The notes: generated by a model from the letters alone, not told the origin. DNA of 64,000 nucleotides from Nocardioides ferulae (GCF_003660455.1 NZ_QZVR01000002.1:124001-188000), one strand, 5' to 3'. Shown: positions 1-9,370, counted from the stretch's first letter. Program-made: numbers and translations.

Positions 1-306
1 GAGGGTGCAGCCATGGAAGCTCCTGGGTGGACGCAGCGGGGTCGCGAGCCGCAGGGGCTCGAGCGACGAGGGCCGGAGGCGTCAGAGGAGCAAGGGACCA
101 CCAGTGGGTCGGCGATGGGACGTCGCCCACGCTAGACCGCGACGGGGCCGGGACGCGACCGCTTTTCGCGCGGTGCTCGGGTAGGGTGGAGGCCGGCACA
201 GCGTCGTGCTCGACACCGCCCCGCCGGCTCCCGGCGCCGCGGCAGAACCGCGATGACTCGACGACTCGGCGAGGACGATCGCGACGACCACCCGCGAGGA
301 CCCGCT
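1..306. other. Non-coding region upstream of serA
   Basis: I see no convincing gene in these 306 bases; open frames here are extensions of frames overlapping serA. A short hairpin (CGAGCC 45-50 with GGCTCG 56-61) could end transcription from the left. A -10-like hexamer TAGGGT lies at 182-187 and could belong to the serA promoter, though no good -35 is visible. The string GAGCGACGAGG near 62-72 resembles the dispersed intergenic repeats near 58.7 and 61.3 kb. Confidence 0.4.
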
Positions 307-1929
307 GTGACCCACCCCGCCGACAGGCCGGACGACCGGTCGTCCAGGCACCCCGTCGTGCTGATCGCCGAAGAGCTCAGCCCCGCCACGGTCGCCGCGC
401 TCGGGCCGGACTTCGAGGTCCGGCACTGCGACGGCACCGACCGGGCGGCCCTGCTGGCGGCCCTGCCGGACGCGGACGCCCTCCTGGTCCGTTCGGCGAC
501 GAAGGTCGACGCCGAGGTGCTCGCCACCGGCGCCCGGCTGCGGGTGGTCGCGCGCGCCGGCGTGGGCCTGGACAACGTCGACGTGCGGACCGCGACGCAC
601 GCCGGCGTGATGGTGGTCAACGCGCCGACCTCCAACATCGTCTCGGCCGCCGAGCTCGCGGTGGCACTGATGCTCGCGGCCGCACGGCACGTCTCCCCGG
701 CCCACCACGCGCTGCGCCAGGGCGAGTGGCGGCGATCGCGCTACACCGGCACCGAGCTGTACGAGAAGACCGTCGGCATCGTCGGGCTCGGCCGGATCGG
801 CGTGCTGGTCGCCCAGCGGCTCTCCGCGTTCGGCATGAAGGTGATCGCCTACGACCCCTACGTGCAGGCCGGCCGGGCCGCGCAGATGGGCGTCCGCCTG
901 GTCGACCTCGACACGCTGCTCGCCGACTCCGACTTCATGTCGGTGCACCTGCCGAAGACGCCCGAGACCGTTGGCCTGATCGGCCACGACGAGCTGCACC
1001 GGGTCAAGCCCACCCTGGTGCTGGTCAACGCCGCCCGGGGCGGCATCGTCGACGAGGTGGCGCTGTACGCCGCGCTCAAGGAGGGCCGGGTGGCCGCCGC
1101 CGGGCTCGACGTCTTCGCCACCGAGCCGTGCACCGACAGCCCTCTGTTCGAGCTCGAGAACGTGGTCGCCACCCCGCACCTGGGAGCCTCGACCGCCGAG
1201 GCGCAGGAGAAGGCCGGCCTCGCGGTCGCCCGCTCGGTGCGGTTGGCCCTGGCCGGCGAGCTGGTGCCGGACGCGGTGAACGTGCAGGGCGGCGTGATCG
1301 CCGAGGACGTCCGTCCCGGCATCCCGCTCACCGAGAAGCTGGGCCGGGTCTTCACCGGCCTGGCGGCCGAGGTGGCGCAGTCCATCGACGTCGAGGTGCG
1401 CGGCGAGCTCGCCGACTACGACGTCAAGGTGCTCGAGCTGGCCGCGCTCAAGGGCGTGTTCACCGACATCGTCGAGGACCAGGTCTCCTACGTGAACGCC
1501 CCGCTGCTCGCCGCCGAGCGCGGCACCGCGGTCCGGCTGGTCGTCGACCCCGACAGCCCCGACCACCGCAGCCTGATCACGCTGCGCGGCACCCTCGCCG
1601 ACGGCTCCCAGGTCTCGGTCAGCGGCACCCTGATCGGCATGAACCAGCGGGAGCGCCTGGTCGAGGTCAACGGCTTCGACGTCGAGCTCGAGCCCACCGA
1701 GCACCTCGCCTTCCTGGCCTACGCCGACCGGCCGCGCATCGTCGGCACCGTCGGGGTGATCCTGGGCGACGCGGGCGTCAACATCGCCGGCATGCAGGTG
1801 GCCCGCGACGCCAAGGGCGGCCGGGCGCTGGCCGCGTTGTCGGTCGACTCGGCGATCCCCCCCGACACGCTGCACGAGATCCAGCAGGCCATCGAGGCCG
1901 AGCTGGTGCGCGCCGTCGACCTGGTCTGA
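307..1929 (+). CDS. serA: D-3-phosphoglycerate dehydrogenase
   Basis: Catalyses the first committed step of serine synthesis, oxidising 3-phosphoglycerate to 3-phosphohydroxypyruvate with NAD. The 540-aa product has the long actinobacterial form: N-terminal substrate domain (PVVLIAEELSP), a Rossmann motif GIVGLGRIG near residue 156, catalytic signatures NAARGGIVDE (Arg), DVFATEP (Glu) and TPHLGAST (His, near 289), then the ASB domain and a C-terminal ACT domain (RPRIVGTVGVILGDAGVNIA, from about 476) that binds serine in this family. I chose GTG 307 because GAGGA sits at 296-300, 6 nt upstream; an ATG at 253 in frame has no such site. It stands alone and is convergent with the MocR-type gene. 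Confidence 0.95.
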   Translation: MTHPADRPDDRSSRHPVVLIAEELSPATVAALGPDFEVRHCDGTDRAALLAALPDADALLVRSATKVDAEVLATGARLRVVARAGVGLDNVDVRTATHAGVMVVNAPTSNIVSAAELAVALMLAAARHVSPAHHALRQGEWRRSRYTGTELYEKTVGIVGLGRIGVLVAQRLSAFGMKVIAYDPYVQAGRAAQMGVRLVDLDTLLADSDFMSVHLPKTPETVGLIGHDELHRVKPTLVLVNAARGGIVDEVALYAALKEGRVAAAGLDVFATEPCTDSPLFELENVVATPHLGASTAEAQEKAGLAVARSVRLALAGELVPDAVNVQGGVIAEDVRPGIPLTEKLGRVFTGLAAEVAQSIDVEVRGELADYDVKVLELAALKGVFTDIVEDQVSYVNAPLLAAERGTAVRLVVDPDSPDHRSLITLRGTLADGSQVSVSGTLIGMNQRERLVEVNGFDVELEPTEHLAFLAYADRPRIVGTVGVILGDAGVNIAGMQVARDAKGGRALAALSVDSAIPPDTLHEIQQAIEAELVRAVDLV

Positions 1930-1933
1930 CGAC

Positions 1934-3381
1934 TCAGGCGACCATCACCCGGCCGGGCCGCCCGCCCGGAGTCGTGTCCGCCCGGCCCCGAACCTCCTCC
2001 CAAGCCGTGGCGACGCGACGGACGGCCTCCTCGAGCTCGTCACCGGGACGTGTCCACGGCAGCCGGAGGAAGCGGTCGAATCCTCCCTCCGGTGCGAAGA
2101 CCGGCCCCGGGGCGACGGTGACACCACCGCGCTCCGCGGCCGCCGCCACGGCGCTCGCCGCCGCCTCGGGCAGCTCGCACCACAGCACCAACCCGCCCGA
2201 GGGCACCCGGAACCGCCAGTCGGGCAGGTGCTCGGTGAGGGCGGCGACCAGCCGGTCACGCTGCCCGCGCAGCCGGCTGCGGTGGTGCTCGAGCACCGCT
2301 CCCGGGTCGTCGAGGAGCCGGGCGGCGACCAACTGCTCGAGCACCGGCACGCCCAGGTCCAGGCCGAGCCGGGCCGAGGTGAGCCGGTCCACCAGATGGT
2401 GGGGCGCCCGGATCCAGCCGACCCGGAGGCCGCCCCAGAAGCCCTTGCTCATGCTGCCCACCTGAGCGCGTGCGGGGCATAGGCGGCGAAGGGCCGCGGC
2501 ATCGGGCCTGCGTCGAGGCCCAGCCATTGGTGCGCCTCGTCGACCACCGGGAGCGTCCCGGCGGCCGCCAGGTGGGCGGCGTACGCGGCACGCTCGGCCT
2601 CGGTCATCAGGTGGCCGGTGGGGTTCTGGAACTCCGGGACCAGGTAGACCAGGTCGGCGCCGGCCTGCCGCACGGCGGCGCCGACGGCGTCGAGGTCCCA
2701 GCCGTCGGGGTCGACGGGCACCGAGCCCAGTCGCAGGCCGACCTGGCGCAGCGACTGCGCGGGGTTCGGGTAGCTGGGCGACTCGACCAGGGCGCGGGCC
2801 CCCGGGGCGGCCAGAGCCCGGCCGACGATCGCCACCGCCGACAGGGCCCCGGGGGTGACCACGACCTGGCCGGGCTCGGTGGGCAGGCCCCGCTCGGCGT
2901 AGCTGCGCGCGACGGCCTCCTGGAGGGCGGGAAGGCCGGCCGGGTAGTAGCCGTGCCCGCCCAAGTGGGCGGGCAGGTCCTCCACCGCGGCGGCGTACGC
3001 GGCCGCGATCCCGGGTGGCGCGCTGGTGGCCGCGCAGCTCAGGTCGATGCCGGCGTCGCCGTCCTGGCGTGGGTGTAGGGCCCGGTCCAGGACCCTGCTG
3101 GCGCTCCCGGGCATCCGGGTGAAGGTGCCCGCGCCCCGCCGGGACTCGGCGTACCCGCTGTCGCGGAGCAGGCCGTAGGCCCGGGCCACCGTGGTGCGCG
3201 AGACGCCGAGCCGGGCGGTCAGGTCGCGCTCGCTCGGCAGCCGGGTGCCGGTGGGGATCCGGCCGTCGCCGATCAGCTCGGTCAGCGCTCGCGCCAGCCC
3301 CTCGTAGGCGGGCCGGCGGTCGAAGTCGCCGACCAGGGTGGCGGTGCGGGCCGCGGTGACGGAGCGCAGCATGCAGGCCAC
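1934..3381 (-). pseudogene. MocR/GntR-family PLP-binding regulator, frameshifted
   Basis: Two adjacent minus-strand frames together make one MocR-type protein. The first (3381-2449) has a winged-helix GntR domain (PSERDLTARLGVSRTTVARAY) and the front of a fold-type I aminotransferase domain (PEFQNPTGHLM, VDEAHQWLGLD). The second (open to 1934) continues with GSMSKGFWGGLRVGWIRAP, carrying the PLP lysine, and runs to a normal C-terminus. The break is around 2450-2465: the first frame ends in TGA 2451-2449, overlapping an ATG at 2452-2450 of the second (ATGA). Combined length, about 480 aa, fits the family. It is divergent from yczE, the classic partner of YczR-type MocR regulators. A sequencing error, a real mutation or programmed frameshifting are all possible. 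The start is GTG 3381 or ATG 3372. Confidence 0.8.
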
Positions 3382-3390
3382 TCTCTCATG

Positions 3391-3415
3391 ATTGGCTATT
3401 TGTCAACAGGCCAAT
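3391..3415. promoter_or_regulatory. Inverted repeat in MocR/yczE divergent promoter
   Basis: ATTGGC (3391-3396) and GCCAAT (3410-3415) form a perfect inverted repeat with a 13-bp, relatively AT-rich spacer. It lies 10 bp from the regulator's GTG start and 18 bp before the yczE start, the only intergenic space between the two divergent genes. The natural inference is the operator of the MocR-type protein. Confidence 0.55.
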
Positions 3416-3433
3416 TGTGGGGAGGCTGGGCGG

Positions 3434-4144
3434 GTGCCGTCACGTCCCCTCGTCTCCTCCCGGTCCGAGCGCCCGACGCTGACCCTCGTCGAGCTGGGAC
3501 CGATCGCCCAGCTGCGCGCGGGCCGGCTGGGGCGGCGGCTGCCGCAGCTCTACGTGGGGCTGGTGCTCTACGGGGTCTCGTTGGCGATGATGGTGCGCGG
3601 TGACCTCGGCCTGGCGCCCTGGGACGTCCTCCACTCGGGCCTGAGTCGGCACCTCCCGCTCACGCTCGGGCAGGCGCTGGTCCTGACCAGCTTCGCGGTC
3701 CTGGTCGCGTGGGTGCCGCTGCGCGAGATGCCCGGCCTGGGCACGATCTCGAACGCGATCGTGGTGGGCGTCGCGACCGACGCCACCCTGGCCCTGCTCG
3801 AGGCGCCCGCCGGTGCCGTCTGGCGCGGCGGACTCATGATCGGCGGGGTGCTGCTCTGCGGGCTGGCCAGTGCCCTCTACATCGGGGCCCAGCTCGGCCG
3901 GGGCCCGCGGGACGGACTGATGACCGGCCTGCACCGGCGCACCGGTCTCTCGCTTCGCCTGGTGCGTACCGGGCTCGAGGTGGGCGTGGTGCTGCTCGGG
4001 CTCCTCCTCGGCGGCGTCGCCGGGGCCGGCACCGTGCTCTACGCGCTCGCGATCGGACCGCTGACCCAGCGGCTGCTCCCCGCCTGGACCGTGGCAGTCC
4101 GGCTCCCGGTCGAGCAACCGGTGCAGAGCCGAGACGAGGGGTGA
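3434..4144 (+). CDS. yczE: YczE/YitT-family membrane protein
   Basis: A 236-aa integral membrane protein of the YczE/YyaS family, recognised from the start of its membrane region (QLYVGLVLYGVSLAMMVRGDLGLAPWDVLHSGL), a glycine-rich stretch (GAQLGRGPRDGLM) and about five to six hydrophobic segments. The function is unproven; family members are predicted small-molecule or ion transporters. I chose GTG 3434 because GGGGAGG (3419-3425) precedes it by 8 nt; earlier in-frame codons would read through the palindrome at 3391-3415. It is divergent from a MocR regulator, a pairing conserved across Firmicutes, Actinobacteria and Proteobacteria, so it is probably the target of that regulator. Confidence 0.8.
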   Translation: MPSRPLVSSRSERPTLTLVELGPIAQLRAGRLGRRLPQLYVGLVLYGVSLAMMVRGDLGLAPWDVLHSGLSRHLPLTLGQALVLTSFAVLVAWVPLREMPGLGTISNAIVVGVATDATLALLEAPAGAVWRGGLMIGGVLLCGLASALYIGAQLGRGPRDGLMTGLHRRTGLSLRLVRTGLEVGVVLLGLLLGGVAGAGTVLYALAIGPLTQRLLPAWTVAVRLPVEQPVQSRDEG

Positions 4145-4165
4145 GCCGGCAGGCATGATGGGGGC

Positions 4166-6040
4166 GTGGCCCTCGACGTCGAGCTCGCCGACCTGCGCGA
4201 CTTCCTGGCCGAGCACCCACCCTTCGCCTGGCTGCCCAAGACCGTGCAGGAGGCGCTGCCCGCGCGGGCGAGCGTCGTCTACCGTCGTCGCGACTCGGTG
4301 GTGCTGCCGGCGGGGGAGGTGCCCACCGAGCTGCTCGTGGTGCGCTCGGGGGCGGTCGAGGTGCGTGACGCCGCCGGCCACCTGGTCGAGCGCGGAGCGG
4401 CCGGCACCTGCCTGGGTGGCACGGCGCTGCGCAACGGCGCGCCGCAGCCCACGACGGCCATGGCCATCGAGGACAGCCTGCTGCTGGCCGTGCCCGCCGA
4501 CGTGTTCGCGACCCTGTGTGCTGACCACCCCGACCTGGCCGCGTTCTTCGCCGCGCCGCTCGGAGGACGGCTCCGCTCGGCCGTGGCCCGGCAGCGTGAG
4601 GACCACGAGCCACCCGCCGGGCCGGTGCTCCGCAGCCGGATCGGCGATCTGGTCCGGCGGCCGCCCGTGGCGGTCCCGCTCGAGGCGACCGTCCGTGCGG
4701 CGGCTCAGCGGATGACCGAAGAGCGGATCTCCTCGGTGCTGGTCACCGACGGCGACCGCCTGGCCGGCATCCTCACCGACCGCGACCTGCGCGGCCGCGT
4801 GGTGGCGGCGGGGGTCGACACCGGCGTCTCGGTGGCGGAGGTGATGACCCCCGATCCGATCACCGCAGACCCCGACGCCCTCGCCCTCGAGGCGATGCTC
4901 GAGCTCGTCCGTCGCAACATCCACCACCTGCCGCTGCTGCGACAGGGCCGGGTGGTGGGCATGGTCACCGCCACCGACCTGCTCCGCCTCGAACAGGCCA
5001 ACCCCGTGCACCTGGTCGGCGACGTCGCCAAGGCCACCGACGCGGCGGCGGTCGCCGAGGTCGCCGGCCGGCTGGCCCCGCTGGTCGAGTCGCTGGTGCG
5101 ACAGGGCAGCACCGCCCACGACGCCGGCCGGGTCGTCACCACCGTGGGCGATGCGGTGGAGCGGCGGCTGATCGAGCTCGCGGAGGCCGAGCTCGGCCCG
5201 CCCCCCGTCCCCTACGCCTGGGTGACGCTCGGCTCTCGAGCCAGGTTCGAGCAGGCGCTCGGCCCCGACCAGGACCACGCTCTGGTGCTGCACGACGACG
5301 CGACCGAGGCCCACGACGCCTGGTTCGCCGAGCTCGCCGACCGGGTGACCCTGGGCCTCGAGCGGGCCGGCTACCCGCGTTGCCGCGGCCAGAAGATGGC
5401 GTCCAACCCCCGCTGGCGGATGACGCTGGCGGGGTGGGAGCGCCAGGTGATGCGCTGGCTCTCGGCCCCGACGCCCGATGCCGTCCTGGAGTGCAGCGTC
5501 TTCTTCGACCTGCGCCACCTGGCGGGCGACGCGTCGCTGTCCGAGGCCCTGGTGGAGCACCAGCGAACCTCGGTGCGCGGGTCGCCGCTGTTCCTGGCCT
5601 ACCTGGCCGGAGCGGCGGCTCGCACGCACCCGCCGGTCGGCTTCTTCCGCGGCCTCGTGGTCGAGCGCAGCGGCGATCACCGCGACAGCCTCGACGTGAA
5701 GCGGGGCGGCCTGCTGATCGTCTCCGAGGTCGCCCGGGTGCACGCGCTCGCCGCCGGCTCGGCCCGGACCAACACCCTCGACCGGCTCGAGGACGCCGAG
5801 TCCGACGGCCGGCTCAGCTCGGCGCTGGCCGCGGACCTCCGTGACGCCTGGGAGTTCCTCGGCCACCTGCGTCTTCGGCACCAGGCCGACCTGGTGCGTG
5901 AGGGGCGGGTGCCGGACAACTGGATCGCCACCGACGCGCTCAGCTCGTTCGAGAAGCAGCACCTCAAGGCCGCCTTCGGTGTGATCCGCTCCGCCCAGAG
6001 CGCGCTGGCGATGCGCTACCCGGTCCGCGCGATCACGTGA
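4166..6040 (+). CDS. cNMP-binding / CBS / DUF294 putative nucleotidyltransferase
   Basis: A 624-aa cytoplasmic protein with four parts in order: a cyclic-nucleotide-binding-like beta barrel (about 30-125), two CBS domains (about 155-275, RISSVLVTDGDRLAGILTDRDL and HHLPLLRQGRVVGMVTATDL), a DUF294 nucleotidyltransferase-like domain (YAWVTLGSRARFEQALGPDQDHALV, matching the G-S-x(n)-D-x-D pattern) and the DUF294_C helical domain. Relatives are related to PII uridylyltransferases, but the substrate is unknown. The GTG start follows CATGAT (4154-4159) by 6 nt, which suggests a leaderless mRNA. The gene overlaps the downstream exonuclease by 4 nt (GTGA); this pairing recurs in other bacteria, often beside acetate-uptake genes, which are absent here. 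Confidence 0.85.
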   Translation: MALDVELADLRDFLAEHPPFAWLPKTVQEALPARASVVYRRRDSVVLPAGEVPTELLVVRSGAVEVRDAAGHLVERGAAGTCLGGTALRNGAPQPTTAMAIEDSLLLAVPADVFATLCADHPDLAAFFAAPLGGRLRSAVARQREDHEPPAGPVLRSRIGDLVRRPPVAVPLEATVRAAAQRMTEERISSVLVTDGDRLAGILTDRDLRGRVVAAGVDTGVSVAEVMTPDPITADPDALALEAMLELVRRNIHHLPLLRQGRVVGMVTATDLLRLEQANPVHLVGDVAKATDAAAVAEVAGRLAPLVESLVRQGSTAHDAGRVVTTVGDAVERRLIELAEAELGPPPVPYAWVTLGSRARFEQALGPDQDHALVLHDDATEAHDAWFAELADRVTLGLERAGYPRCRGQKMASNPRWRMTLAGWERQVMRWLSAPTPDAVLECSVFFDLRHLAGDASLSEALVEHQRTSVRGSPLFLAYLAGAAARTHPPVGFFRGLVVERSGDHRDSLDVKRGGLLIVSEVARVHALAAGSARTNTLDRLEDAESDGRLSSALAADLRDAWEFLGHLRLRHQADLVREGRVPDNWIATDALSSFEKQHLKAAFGVIRSAQSALAMRYPVRAIT

Positions 6041-6681
6041 CCCCGCCCGACGGCTGCCCCTCGGCCGAACTTCCGCTGCTCGCGGTCGACCTGGAGACCA
6101 CCGGCCTCTCGCCGCACCGGGACCGGGTGCTGGCGATCGGCTGGGTGCCGGTGAACGGCGGCCGGATCGAGCTCGCCGGGGCGCGCCGAGTCCTCGTCGG
6201 CCACGACGATCCCGGCCCCGCGGTCGCCATCCACGGCCTGACCCATGACGACCTGGTCCAGGGCCTGCCGCTCCACCAGGCACTGCGGCTGCTGGACGAC
6301 GCGCTGGCGGGCCGGGCGCTGCTCGCCCACCACGCGCCGATGGAGGTGGGGTTCCTCCGCGCGGCGTACCGCCGCCTGGGCGAGCCGCTCCCGGCCGTGC
6401 TGCGCTCGGGGCCGGTCGTGTGCACGCTGCGGCTCGAGCGCCGGCTCCTGCACCGCGCCCACTCGGAGCTGCCGGCCGGTGCGCTGCGGCTGTGGCGGGC
6501 TCGCGCCCGCCACGGCCTGCCGCCCGTGCGCAGCCACGACGCGCTCGGTGACGCGCTCGCCGCCGCCGAGCTCTACCTGGCCCAGCTCGCCGAGCTGGAG
6601 GCGGACGGCCGCGCCGTCACCTTGCGCGACCTGCGGCTGCGGGAGGGCTGGTGGCGGCGGCTGCTCCCGGGCCCACGCTGA
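6037..6681 (+). CDS. DnaQ-like 3'-5' exonuclease
   Basis: A 214-aa DEDDh exonuclease of the DNA polymerase III epsilon type. Exo I is LLAVDLETTGLSP (Asp and Glu metal ligands), the middle Asp/His region is LLAHHAPMEVGFL, and Exo III is RSHDALGDALAAAELY with the His and Asp expected of DEDDh enzymes. It is stand-alone, with no polymerase or UvrC-like domain. Its GTG start overlaps the stop of the DUF294 gene, so the two are translationally coupled and presumably act together, but the substrate (DNA or a nucleotide-modified product) cannot be deduced. Confidence 0.85.
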   Translation: MTPPDGCPSAELPLLAVDLETTGLSPHRDRVLAIGWVPVNGGRIELAGARRVLVGHDDPGPAVAIHGLTHDDLVQGLPLHQALRLLDDALAGRALLAHHAPMEVGFLRAAYRRLGEPLPAVLRSGPVVCTLRLERRLLHRAHSELPAGALRLWRARARHGLPPVRSHDALGDALAAAELYLAQLAELEADGRAVTLRDLRLREGWWRRLLPGPR

Positions 6682-6805
6682 TCCGGACGGGGGAGCCTCG
6701 GCCCTGGTCGCGGAGAGGCGGGTGGTCCCGAGGTTTCCTTCAGGTTCGTCTGCGCGCGGTCGATCGCTTCCTTAACCTTCGGGTGGTCGTCTGGGGAGGA
6801 ACGTC

Positions 6806-9370
6806 ATGGATCGCGTGCTCGGAGGTGCCCTGGCGCCTCATCGCTGGCTCAGTCTGGTGCTCGCGCTCGGGGTCGTGATCGCGGCCCTGGCCGCGGCGCC
6901 GGCCGAGGCGGCCCCGCCGAAGCCACGGGGCCTGAAGGTGACCGCGGTCGCGACGAGCCCGGTGCTGTCCTGGCGCCCGGTCCCGCGCGCGAGCGAGTAC
7001 CGCGTCCAGGTCTCCCACTCCTCCTCCTTCGCGACCGTGCTGTGGGACTCCACCACCGTCAACGTCCGTTCCACGCCCACCGGGACGCTGCCCCTGGGCA
7101 GGCTCCACTGGCGAGTGCAGGCCGTGACCGCATCCGGCACCAGCGGATGGGCCGGCGGCAGGTTCGTGCGCTCCGCCCGCTCCGGTCCGAGCCTGGTGGG
7201 GCCGTCGAGCGGGGTGGAGCTCCAGCAGCCCGAGGATCCCCCGGTGCTGCGTTGGGAGCCGGTCCCCGGCGCGCGCTCCTACGTGGTCGAGATCGACGGC
7301 GCCGAGAAGGACTGGGTCGACGTCGAGACCTACACCACGGAGACGACCTCCACGGTGGTCAACGAGCCGCAGCCGGTCGGCACCTACTGGTGGCGGGTGC
7401 ACGCGGTCCTCGGGAACGACGTGAACACGCGCTACTCGGAGGCCCGGTCCTACACGCTGCTGCCGTTGCGTCCGGTCTCACTTCGCGATGTCGACCGCGT
7501 GCAGCCGATGGAGGACGTCGTCCTCGGATGGGACCCCGTCCCCGGTGCCGTCGCCTACGAGATCCGGGTCAGCACCGACAACGGCTTCAACACGATCACC
7601 GACCAGCGCCTCCTGTCGGGAACGCGCTACTCACCCCCGGTGACCTACGACAACGCCGCGTACTGGTGGCAGGTCCGGGCCGTCGACGCCCTCGGCAACC
7701 GTGAGGAATGGCCGAGCTACCCGGTGCGGACGGGGGAGTTCCGGCGGGCGTGGCTGCTCGCCCCGCAGCTCCAGCACCCCACCGCGGGTGCCTCCGTCGG
7801 ACAGGACGACCTGTTCTTCGAGTGGGCGCCGGTGCGACTGGCCTCGCGCTACGCGTTGGACTTCAGCACCGATCCCGGGTTCGCGGTCGGGGTCAGCACC
7901 TGCGTCACCACTCAGACCACCTACACACCCCGGTGGTCGGACAGATCGGAATGCATGCCGGCGAAGAGCGGCACCTACTTCTGGCGGGTGCGTGCCCTGG
8001 ACGACCCCGGATCCCGCAATCAGGCCGTCAACAGCCTGATCTCGGAGCCCCGCGAGTTCACCTTCGCGCCGACCGGCGTCACCGCCGGCACGGTGGGACC
8101 TGTCTCAGGTCAACGAGTCCTGCTGTCGGGTTCCGGCGCGGCACCGTGTGGCACGGCGTTGCCCGCCGTGTGCACCGACGTCCGGGCGACGCCGGTCTTC
8201 GACTGGGACCCCGTGCCCGGGGCGACCTCGTACCGCCTCTACCTCTCGCACGACGTGAACTTCACGAACATGGTCGACGGCTACGGAAGCGCAGCAGAGG
8301 TCGGCTCGCTGCCGGCGACGCAGAACACACGCTGGGTCGCCAAGAGCGCACTGCCCGACACCCAGGCCGGAGAGGCCTACTACTGGTTCGTGCGCGCCTG
8401 CGGCGCAGGCGCCTCTCCCTGTGGCCCGATGCCTCGGCAGGCATCGCACGCCTTCCGCAAGAAGTCGGCGGCGGTCGAGCAGACGGCGCCGACGCCTGGG
8501 GCGAGCGTCGCGGACCAGGTCACGTTCGTCTGGCGGGACTACCTCGAGACCAACCTGTCCTTGCCGAGCGGCGCCCTGGGCGACGTCGGCGAACGCCCGG
8601 AGCAGGCCGGACGCCAGTACCGCGTCCAGGTCTCCGACACCGCCACCTTCTCGAAGCTCATCGACAACCAGCTCGTCGACCAGACGACCTACACCGCGTT
8701 CGACCGGCACTACCCGGAGGGGGAGCTGTTCTGGCGGGTGCAAGCGGTCGACGGTGCCGGCAACGGCCTGACCTGGAGCGAGGCGCGGCCGTTCACGCAC
8801 ACCTCGCCGTCCCCGGTCCCGATCTCCCCGAGCGCGGGGGAGGCCGTGAGCGCGGTCCAGCCGTTCCGCTGGCAACCGCTGGACTATGCGAAGTACTACG
8901 ACATCGAGGTCTATCGCAACGCCGACACCACCGCCTCGAGCGGCAACCTCGCTGCTGAGGGCTACAACCTGCGGCAGACGGCGTTCACCTGGGACGAGCC
9001 GCTGCAGTCGCTGGGCAAGGACATGGTCTGGAGGGTCCGCCGCACCGACTACAGCGGCAACAAGTCGGCGTGGGGTCCCTGGCAGCGGTTCCGCGTCCGG
9101 GCCGCCGCGCCCCGGCTGGTCTCCCCGCGTCCGAACGCCCGCATGGACTCCCGTCGCGCCTACTTCTCGTGGCGCGCCAGCCCGCAGGCCGCGTCGTACC
9201 GGATGGAGCTGCGGCACGGCGCGGACGGCTACGAGGCCAGCACGGTGGGAACCGCGTACGCCGCGGTCTCCGACCTGCCGGCGGGACGCTGGACCTGGCG
9301 GGTCGTCGGCCTGGACAGCCGGGGCCAGACCGTCTCGGCCACCGGGTGGTCCAAGTTCCGGTTGCGCTGA
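6806..9370 (+). CDS. Secreted protein built of about eight Fn3-like repeats
   Basis: An 854-aa exported protein with an N-terminal signal (WLSLVLALGVVIAALAAAP, likely cleaved after AEA). The rest is about eight repeats of 95-110 aa, each starting with a strand such as VLSWRPVPRASEYRVQVS, VLGWDPVPGAVAYEIRVS or VFDWDPVPGATSYRLYLS and ending with a strand such as YWWQVRAVDALGN or FWRVQAVDGAGN. These are the B/C and F/G strands of fibronectin type III folds. No catalytic domain, LPXTG or C-terminal membrane anchor is visible, so it is probably secreted or loosely wall-bound. ATG 6806 follows GGAGGAAC. It is monocistronic. Confidence 0.75.
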   Translation: MDRVLGGALAPHRWLSLVLALGVVIAALAAAPAEAAPPKPRGLKVTAVATSPVLSWRPVPRASEYRVQVSHSSSFATVLWDSTTVNVRSTPTGTLPLGRLHWRVQAVTASGTSGWAGGRFVRSARSGPSLVGPSSGVELQQPEDPPVLRWEPVPGARSYVVEIDGAEKDWVDVETYTTETTSTVVNEPQPVGTYWWRVHAVLGNDVNTRYSEARSYTLLPLRPVSLRDVDRVQPMEDVVLGWDPVPGAVAYEIRVSTDNGFNTITDQRLLSGTRYSPPVTYDNAAYWWQVRAVDALGNREEWPSYPVRTGEFRRAWLLAPQLQHPTAGASVGQDDLFFEWAPVRLASRYALDFSTDPGFAVGVSTCVTTQTTYTPRWSDRSECMPAKSGTYFWRVRALDDPGSRNQAVNSLISEPREFTFAPTGVTAGTVGPVSGQRVLLSGSGAAPCGTALPAVCTDVRATPVFDWDPVPGATSYRLYLSHDVNFTNMVDGYGSAAEVGSLPATQNTRWVAKSALPDTQAGEAYYWFVRACGAGASPCGPMPRQASHAFRKKSAAVEQTAPTPGASVADQVTFVWRDYLETNLSLPSGALGDVGERPEQAGRQYRVQVSDTATFSKLIDNQLVDQTTYTAFDRHYPEGELFWRVQAVDGAGNGLTWSEARPFTHTSPSPVPISPSAGEAVSAVQPFRWQPLDYAKYYDIEVYRNADTTASSGNLAAEGYNLRQTAFTWDEPLQSLGKDMVWRVRRTDYSGNKSAWGPWQRFRVRAAAPRLVSPRPNARMDSRRAYFSWRASPQAASYRMELRHGADGYEASTVGTAYAAVSDLPAGRWTWRVVGLDSRGQTVSATGWSKFRLR

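Noticed and set aside
27..2465. 812-aa plus-strand open frame across serA and the MocR gene
   Set aside because: Arg/Gly/Pro-rich composition with no domain; it is the out-of-frame shadow of two real genes in GC-rich DNA.
3388..3433. Upstream start for yczE (TTG 3392 or ATG 3388)
   Set aside because: These lie in the palindrome and lack a ribosome site; ATG 3388 is in another frame. GTG 3434 has GGGGAGG at the right distance.
3440..6283. 947-aa minus-strand open frame
   Set aside because: Antisense to yczE and the DUF294 gene; no domain, low complexity.
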